Source: Bacillaceae bacterium UBA7792
Lineage (GTDB): Bacteria; Bacillota; Bacilli; Bacillales; Cytobacillaceae
DNA length: 28,663 bases
Reading direction: 5' to 3'
Assembly: GCA_002480735.1 (NCBI GenBank)
Contig: DLCS01000250.1
Span: 12,928-41,590, forward strand
In this document: positions 24,489-28,663 of the stretch, in pieces
Layout: each line of letters starts with the position of its first letter
Numbering within the stretch: position 1 is the stretch's first letter
The notes under the pieces: generated by a model
The model's input: the letters and a program-made list of their open reading frames with translations, nothing else
The model's database searches: none
Told to the model about the DNA's origin: nothing
Program-made: the position numbers and the translations under genes

Positions 24489-24560
24489 GCCTTATATGTA
24501 TGCGTTCATTAAGTTATATTCATACTGAATAAAATCCATTCACACACACATATATAAGGC
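24489..24560. repeat. 72-bp segment bounded by a 9-bp inverted repeat
   Basis: GCCTTATAT (24489-24497) and ATATAAGGC (24552-24560) face each other across 54 bases, which contain a further small hairpin (TGAAT/ATTCA). It lies in the gap between permease and ATPase genes. It may be a miniature inserted element or an RNA structure that alters expression of the ATPase. Confidence 0.35.
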
Positions 24561-24590
24561 TGGAATCAACACGATATTTTAACACAATAT

Positions 24591-25646
24591 TTATACAGTA
24601 GAACGTGCTTGGTGAAACAATAACCAAACTAAATATAATCCTCCAAGGGATAAGGTTAGCACCCCTACAGGAAGAATCATTCCGGGAATCATTCTCTGGG
24701 CCAGAACATCCGCACTTAATAGAACAAACGCACCGACAGCCGCCGTTGGAGCTAGGCTTTCTGCCGTATTTGTAAAACGAAGAGCAATTTGCGGTGCCGC
24801 TAATGCCACGAAGGTCACCGGTCCCATAATTGCTGTCGCAACTGCTGTTAAAGCCACAGCAATCAGAATCAGCAAAAATTGGGTCCGCTCGAAATGGACA
24901 CCATGGGACTTGGACGCATCCTTCCCCAGTTCCATCTCACGAAGAGGTCGATTCATGATCACTGCCAAAATAAGCAGGACAAGCACCAACAAAATTCCAG
25001 GAAGCACATGGTACCAATCGATTCCATTTAAAGATCCCACTCCCCATGCACCTGCTGTTAATGCAACCTCCGCTTTACTTTGAAGAAGCAGCATTGAATT
25101 GATACTGCCTAAAACCGTCGAAATGGCAATCCCAACAATAATTAAGCGGAAGCCCTGTGTCCCATTACGAAAAGCAAATAAATAAATAATAATTGCTGTG
25201 GCAAATCCGCCGATGAGCGAACCAAATGCAATCGTCGTAAAGGACATCGACTTGATTACGAGCATCACAACTAAGGCTCCGGTATACGAGCCTGAAGTAA
25301 AGCCCAGAATGTCAGGTGATCCTAATGGATTTCGGGTAATCGATTGAAAAATCGCTCCACTTATCGCCAAACCCGCCCCAAAAACAATAGCAGCTATTAC
25401 CCGAGGCAAACGCCAATCGATAACAACTGTCCGTTTTAAACCTGTCAATTCACCTGAAAACGCGGAAAAAACTTCGACTATACTTAATTTAAGGGTTCCA
25501 ACCATGAGGGAAAACAGGCCAAGGGCTAGTACAGCAGCGAGAAAAATCGCAGTAACACTCATACTTCTTACATCTAAGCGGAGCTTAACTGGTCCTTTTA
25601 GATGTATATATTTTCGCCCAAAATCAATTCGATCCACGAGAAACAC
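24591..25646 (-). CDS. FecCD-family iron-siderophore permease, second subunit
   Basis: A 351-residue polytopic membrane protein of the FecCD/BtuC family with roughly nine or ten transmembrane segments. Family segments are WRLPRVIAAIVFGAGLAISG, AIFQSITRNPLGSPDILGF and the cytoplasmic coupling region MELGKDASKSHGVH, which contacts the ATPase. With the first permease it should form the heterodimeric channel for ferric siderophore. It starts at 25646, 18 bases after the first permease stop, in the same operon. Specific substrate unknown; YfmE/FhuG-like proteins are the nearest recognised types. Confidence 0.92.
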   Translation of the reverse strand: MFLVDRIDFGRKYIHLKGPVKLRLDVRSMSVTAIFLAAVLALGLFSLMVGTLKLSIVEVFSAFSGELTGLKRTVVIDWRLPRVIAAIVFGAGLAISGAIFQSITRNPLGSPDILGFTSGSYTGALVVMLVIKSMSFTTIAFGSLIGGFATAIIIYLFAFRNGTQGFRLIIVGIAISTVLGSINSMLLLQSKAEVALTAGAWGVGSLNGIDWYHVLPGILLVLVLLILAVIMNRPLREMELGKDASKSHGVHFERTQFLLILIAVALTAVATAIMGPVTFVALAAPQIALRFTNTAESLAPTAAVGAFVLLSADVLAQRMIPGMILPVGVLTLSLGGLYLVWLLFHQARSTV

Positions 25647-25664
25647 TCCTTTCTTTTCCCTGCA

Positions 25665-26744
25665 TCATAAACTACTCACTTTTCGTCTCCGTACAAGGAT
25701 AAGAAGAATGGGAGCACCGACAAACCCTGTGATAATACCGACTGGAACCTCTGCTGGAGACATAACAACCCTTCCAATAATATCAGATAGAAGTAGGATC
25801 AACGGTGCAACAACGACGGAATAGAGAAAAATCCATGGTTGATCGGGACCGACAAACCATCTCACACAATGAGGAACCATTAACCCAATAAAAACAATTG
25901 GGCCCGCAATCGCTGTTGCCCCACCCGCTAATAGCGTCACGGCAATAAGGCCAAGGATTCGCATCCTATTCACGTTCACCCCTAGAGAGGAGGCGCGGTC
26001 GTCCCCAAATGCAATCGCATTTAACGCTGGTGCGATTGCTAGGGCCACGATAAGGCCTATGACGAGAAAAGGAAGTATTGGCCAAAGATCCTCCAGACCT
26101 TTTCTTGCAATCGAACCGATTCTCCAGTTCAGCATTCCCGCAAACGCTCGGCTATTTATTAAAGATAAAGCAGTAGTTATTCCGTTCAATGCCGCCGCCA
26201 TCGCCACTCCAGCAAGAACAATTTGTTCAGGAGACGGGGATTTCTTGCCTGCGCCACCACCAATGAAATATATTGCTATAGTTGCAACGAATGCACCAAC
26301 AAGAGCAAACCAGATATAACTTGTTATCGATGTAATAGAAAAAACACCCACTGCCAATGCAACAGCAAAGGCTGCCCCAGCATTCACGCCAAGAATGCCA
26401 GGGTCAGCCAGTGGATTCCGTGTCAAAGCCTGGATCACAGCTCCTGCTAGTCCAAAAGCTGGTCCAACCGCAAGAGCGATGATGGTCCGAGGGATACGGG
26501 ACTCATGAATAATCGTATAGTCATAGCTATTAACAGAAGAAAACAGAGCTTCCCAAACGACGCTAAAGGAAAGTGGCTTCGCTCCGACCATGAGGCTTAG
26601 AAAGACAGCCGCCAGCAAAAGGAACAGGGCAATGACTAATCCTATCATCCGTTGCAACCTTAAGGCAGTAATTGGCTTCATTTTCTTTTCAACTACTTTT
26701 TCAGATTCGCCTTTTGGCTGCTTACTTGCTGTCACTAGTTTCAC
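25665..26744 (-). CDS. FecCD-family iron-siderophore permease, first subunit
   Basis: A 359-residue FecCD/BtuC-type permease. Typical segments are SRIPRTIIALAVGPAFGLAG, QALTRNPLADPGILGVNAGA, the coupling loop IAFGDDRASSLGVN, and GPIVFIGLMVPHCVRWFVG. A hydrophilic N-terminal extension of about 30 residues precedes the first helix. The ATG at 26744 overlaps the stop of the binding-protein gene by four bases (ATGA), showing translational coupling. It forms the importer with the second permease and the ATPase. Confidence 0.93.
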   Translation of the reverse strand: MKLVTASKQPKGESEKVVEKKMKPITALRLQRMIGLVIALFLLLAAVFLSLMVGAKPLSFSVVWEALFSSVNSYDYTIIHESRIPRTIIALAVGPAFGLAGAVIQALTRNPLADPGILGVNAGAAFAVALAVGVFSITSITSYIWFALVGAFVATIAIYFIGGGAGKKSPSPEQIVLAGVAMAAALNGITTALSLINSRAFAGMLNWRIGSIARKGLEDLWPILPFLVIGLIVALAIAPALNAIAFGDDRASSLGVNVNRMRILGLIAVTLLAGGATAIAGPIVFIGLMVPHCVRWFVGPDQPWIFLYSVVVAPLILLLSDIIGRVVMSPAEVPVGIITGFVGAPILLILVRRRKVSSL

Positions 26745-27748
26745 TCCCCGCCTTCCAAGGCTTTGTTAAACATAGGTGGCAATTGTTCAATGGCCCATAA
26801 AACGGCCGGTGCTGTACCTGCTGAGAAGGCATTTGCATAATCGCCATCAATAATCATCGATCTGCCATCAGCAACGGAAGGAATTTTTTGATAAAGGGCA
26901 TTGCCAGTTACTTCTTTTGTATCAACCCAAATCGGTAAAATAACAGTAAAGTCAGCATCTAAAAGCTCTAATTGCTCGTCAGCTACCTTAATATAGAAAT
27001 CACCTTTTGCCTGTTTTTCAATTTCTTCTTTATTTTTGAATCCCAGCTTAGTCATAAAATCCACACGGGAGTCACCGGTTACATACGCTCCCCAACCTTC
27101 AGATGTATAAGCACCTACTGCAACCGTCTTGTCAGCAAATTGTGGGTATTCTTCTCTTGCTTTTTCAAAAGCAGTGTCAACATCCTTCAATAACTGCTCA
27201 CCCTCTGCTTCCTTACCAAGGGCTTTCGCAATCATTTGTACTTGCTGTTGATAAGAGGTCAAATAACTATCGCCACCTTCTGGAACACCAATGGTTGTGG
27301 CAATTTCAGAGAGACGATTATAACGCTCTTGATCACCCGAAGATCGAACATCGAGGATTAGGTCTGGCTCAAGGGAAGCAATTTGCTCATAATCAAGTTC
27401 CATCGTTCCAAGGATGGTAGGAGCAGTCTTATAGGCTCCTTTTAACCAAGGACCGACACCTTCACCACCAAAAGCAAGCCAGTCACTAGCACCAACTGGT
27501 TCTCCTCTAAGAGCTAAAACAGTTTCTGCATCTCCCCAGCCAAGGGCAACAATACGTTTTGGCTCTTCCTTAATCTCTATATTACCGAATTTCGTTTCAA
27601 TTGTTCTACTAGTAAAGTTATTTGTTTCGGGATCTGATTTCGTCTTAGACTCTTTGCTTGTATCAGAACCGCATCCAACTAATCCTATTACTACGAGCAT
27701 AACCATAAAAAAGCTCATCCATTTAGTTAAGCTTAAGCCTTTCCTCAT
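26741..27748 (-). CDS. Iron-siderophore ABC transporter substrate-binding lipoprotein
   Basis: A 335-residue lipoprotein. The signal peptide ends in a lipobox VGC (Cys about 26: VIGLVGCGSD), so it is anchored on the outer face of the membrane. The mature part is a type III (FepB/FhuD) binding domain: EPKRIVALGWGDAETVLALR, then SLEPDLILDV, and a long helix linking lobes. It captures ferric siderophore for the two permeases. Transcription starts at a consensus promoter overlapped by an excellent Fur box. The ribosome binding site AGAGGAG is about 12 bases before the ATG. Ligand cannot be deduced; citrate, hydroxamate and catechol binders share this fold. Confidence 0.92.
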   Translation of the reverse strand: MRKGLSLTKWMSFFMVMLVVIGLVGCGSDTSKESKTKSDPETNNFTSRTIETKFGNIEIKEEPKRIVALGWGDAETVLALRGEPVGASDWLAFGGEGVGPWLKGAYKTAPTILGTMELDYEQIASLEPDLILDVRSSGDQERYNRLSEIATTIGVPEGGDSYLTSYQQQVQMIAKALGKEAEGEQLLKDVDTAFEKAREEYPQFADKTVAVGAYTSEGWGAYVTGDSRVDFMTKLGFKNKEEIEKQAKGDFYIKVADEQLELLDADFTVILPIWVDTKEVTGNALYQKIPSVADGRSMIIDGDYANAFSAGTAPAVLWAIEQLPPMFNKALEGGE

Positions 27749-27786
27749 AATTTATGTATTCTCCTCTCAACGTCTCAGACAAATAA

Positions 27787-27817
27787 TAAGATAATGATAA
27801 TGATTATCATTATCTTA
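27787..27817. promoter_or_regulatory. Extended Fur box (31-bp perfect inverted repeat)
   Basis: Fifteen bases on each side of one central base are perfectly complementary. It contains TGATAATGATTATCA, an exact 7-1-7 Fur site, plus overlapping ATAATG repeats, so two Fur dimers could bind. It covers the start site of the importer operon. Confidence 0.92.
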
Positions 27818-27818
27818 C

Positions 27819-27847
27819 ATTATGGACACCTTAACCAATTTTGTCAA
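27819..27847 (-). promoter_or_regulatory. Promoter of the siderophore importer operon
   Basis: TTGACA (27842-27847), 17 bp, CATAAT (27819-27824) on the minus strand. Predicted start near 27812 lies inside the Fur box. Confidence 0.85.
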
Positions 27848-27948
27848 CCACATCTTATCAGGGAGATCAAAACAGAATAGGAGCATTGTATCCATTATCT
27901 TCCCAAAAAAAAGAGCATTAACACTTACTATTTTTTACCTTCAACCAT

Positions 27949-27996
27949 AAAAAAACACCCCTCAAAGTAATGTTAATAACATCTACTTTAAGGGGT
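27949..27996 (-). terminator. Terminator of the small membrane protein gene
   Basis: On the minus strand ACCCCTTAAAGTA (27984-27996) pairs with TACTTTGAGGGGT (27957-27969), one G-T pair, with an inner hairpin, followed by a run of T. The stop of the gene is at 28005. Confidence 0.9.
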
Positions 27997-28004
27997 ACCG
28001 TTCA

Positions 28005-28223
28005 TCACACTCTAGGGGCCTCTTTGTTCTGATCTCGCTGTTGTAATATCTTCTCCTCAAGTGCTTTCGTCTTTTCTTCATCCTTTTTGGATTTCTTGAC
28101 GATGAACCGCATCGTCAAAATCGCTGCGATCAAAAAGATGGAAAATGAAATTGCAGCAGGAATGTATTCTGTCTTATCCTCTGGAAAATATAGAAAAAGC
28201 TGTAACACCGTCCAATGGAACAT
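28005..28223 (-). CDS. Small single-pass membrane protein, unknown function
   Basis: A 72-residue protein: a short hydrophobic/aromatic start (MFHWTVLQLFLYF), one clear transmembrane helix (about 22-43, IPAAISFSIFLIAAILTMRF) and a highly charged cytoplasmic tail (VKKSKKDEEKTKALEEKIL) that probably forms a helix or coiled coil. ATG at 28223 has AAAGGAAG upstream. It has its own extended -10 promoter and a strong terminator, so it is a single-gene unit. I do not recognise the family; many Bacillaceae carry such small anchors of unknown role. Confidence 0.72.
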   Translation of the reverse strand: MFHWTVLQLFLYFPEDKTEYIPAAISFSIFLIAAILTMRFIVKKSKKDEEKTKALEEKILQQRDQNKEAPRV

Positions 28224-28257
28224 AGGATTCTTCCTTTCCGTCGCTCTCTATTGAACT

Positions 28258-28286
28258 ATTATAGCAATCAATTTTCAACATCTCCA
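28258..28286 (-). promoter_or_regulatory. Promoter of the small membrane protein gene
   Basis: TATAAT (28258-28263, minus) with an extended -10 TG (TGCTATAAT) and TGGAGA (28281-28286) 17 bp upstream. Predicted start near 28250. Confidence 0.6.
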
Positions 28287-28349
28287 GCTTTTAAACCTTG
28301 CCTAGCTAAACTTTGTATAACCCATACGCATAAGGCTAAACTCAATAAG

Positions 28350-28663
28350 CTACTTCAAAACTTTAATCTTCTTAATCACGACATCCTCGAATGGTTTTCC
28401 TTTTGAATCCACATCCACACTGGCAATGTTATCGACAACATCCATTCCTTCAACAACCTGTCCAAATACCGTGTGAACTTTGTCAAGCCAAGGGGTTCCG
28501 CCCTTCGCCTTGTAAGCTTCAATAATCTTCTTAGGATATTTTAATTTCTCCATATCCTTAACCTGGCTCTCATCAACAGAACTGCGCTGCACGATGAAAA
28601 ATTGACTGCCATTTGTGTTTTGAGTGCCTAGGTTAGCCATCGACAATGCTCCACGAATATTAC
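28350..28663 (-). CDS. Cyclophilin-type peptidyl-prolyl cis-trans isomerase, N-terminus outside the window
   Basis: The frame is open to the right edge; 104 C-terminal codons are present. [20 protein letters not shown] followed by FFIV is the conserved cyclophilin core, and [19 protein letters not shown] the second conserved segment. Between them an insert (about 30 residues with [18 protein letters not shown]) not found in the 143-residue B. subtilis PpiB suggests the larger, often secreted or lipoprotein, Bacillaceae cyclophilin. It catalyses proline isomerisation in protein folding. Whether it has a signal peptide cannot be seen. No clear terminator follows; the 126 bases to the next gene hold that gene's promoter. 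Confidence 0.92.
   Translation of the reverse strand, partial: NIRGALSMANLGTQNTNGSQFFIVQRSSVDESQVKDMEKLKYPKKIIEAYKAKGGTPWLDKVHTVFGQVVEGMDVVDNIASVDVDSKGKPFEDVVIKKIKVLK

Noticed and set aside
24421..24560. Insertion sequence or transposon at the ATPase gap
   Set aside because: There is no transposase frame and no target-site duplication that I can see around the 9-bp inverted repeat, so it is listed only as a repeat-bounded segment.
27848..27948. Additional gene or Fur site between the importer promoter and the terminator at 27949
   Set aside because: No reading frame of useful length with a ribosome binding site and no further Fur-like repeat was seen.
1..28663. CRISPR array, tRNA/rRNA genes, prophage or defence system
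   Set aside because: No regularly spaced repeats, no clover-leaf or rRNA sequence, and no phage or defence gene families were recognised in either strand.

Overview
The window looks like chromosomal DNA of a low-GC, Gram-positive spore-former of the family Bacillaceae. The evidence is AT-rich sequence, strong AGGAGG-type ribosome binding sites, many GTG/TTG starts, and close resemblance to Bacillus subtilis EpsC/L/N, SinR, YwqC/D/E, AlaR/AlaT (YugG/YugH), YugF and PatB. The block alaT-alaR-yugF-patB has the same content as the B. subtilis yugH-yugG-yugF-patB neighbourhood. No rRNA, tRNA, CRISPR array, insertion sequence or phage gene was recognised.

Region 1 (1-16315, all minus strand) is a long exopolysaccharide/capsule operon read right to left: epsC, gtaB (galU), galE, a small unknown ORF, epsL, epsN, a sinR-type regulator, an SGNH-hydrolase-like lipid-anchored or membrane-anchored protein, the tyrosine-kinase set ywqC-ywqD-ywqE, a WbuB-type glycosyltransferase, capE-capF-capG (UDP-N-acetyl-L-fucosamine synthesis), another GT4 glycosyltransferase, and a Wzy-type polymerase cut by the left edge. 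It is a hybrid: sugar-priming genes of B. subtilis eps type, UDP-L-FucNAc genes of Staphylococcus aureus cap5/8 type, and a ywq-type phosphorelay for polymer control. No Wzx flippase and no EpsM-type acetyltransferase is visible.

Region 2 (16316-16848) is the control region. A minus-strand sigma-A-like promoter (TTGACT, 17 bp, TATCAT) has a perfect 7-2-7 SinR operator, GTTCTTTATAAAGAAC, filling its spacer. Degenerate copies lie about 74 bp to either side. Because a SinR homologue is encoded in the same operon, an autoregulatory circuit is likely. The roughly 290-nt leader contains a GC-rich segment that fits the position of the EAR/epsC antitermination RNA, followed by a long hairpin with a U-rich tail just ahead of epsC.

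Region 3 (16849-22179) holds an NSS-family sodium:solute symporter (plus), convergent with the alaR-alaT operon (minus), then yugF and patB (plus). This is amino-acid uptake and transamination.

Region 4 (22180-27850) is an iron module. A Fur-box-controlled ferredoxin/flavodoxin-NADP reductase-like flavoprotein (ycgT/iruO type, plus) faces a convergent ferric-siderophore ABC importer (minus: binding lipoprotein, two FecCD permeases, ATPase). The importer promoter overlaps a 31-bp perfect inverted repeat made of Fur heptamers. The reductase probably reduces the iron that the importer brings in.

Region 5 (27850-28663) holds a small single-pass membrane protein of unknown role with its own promoter and terminator, and the C-terminal part of a cyclophilin-type peptidyl-prolyl isomerase running off the right edge.
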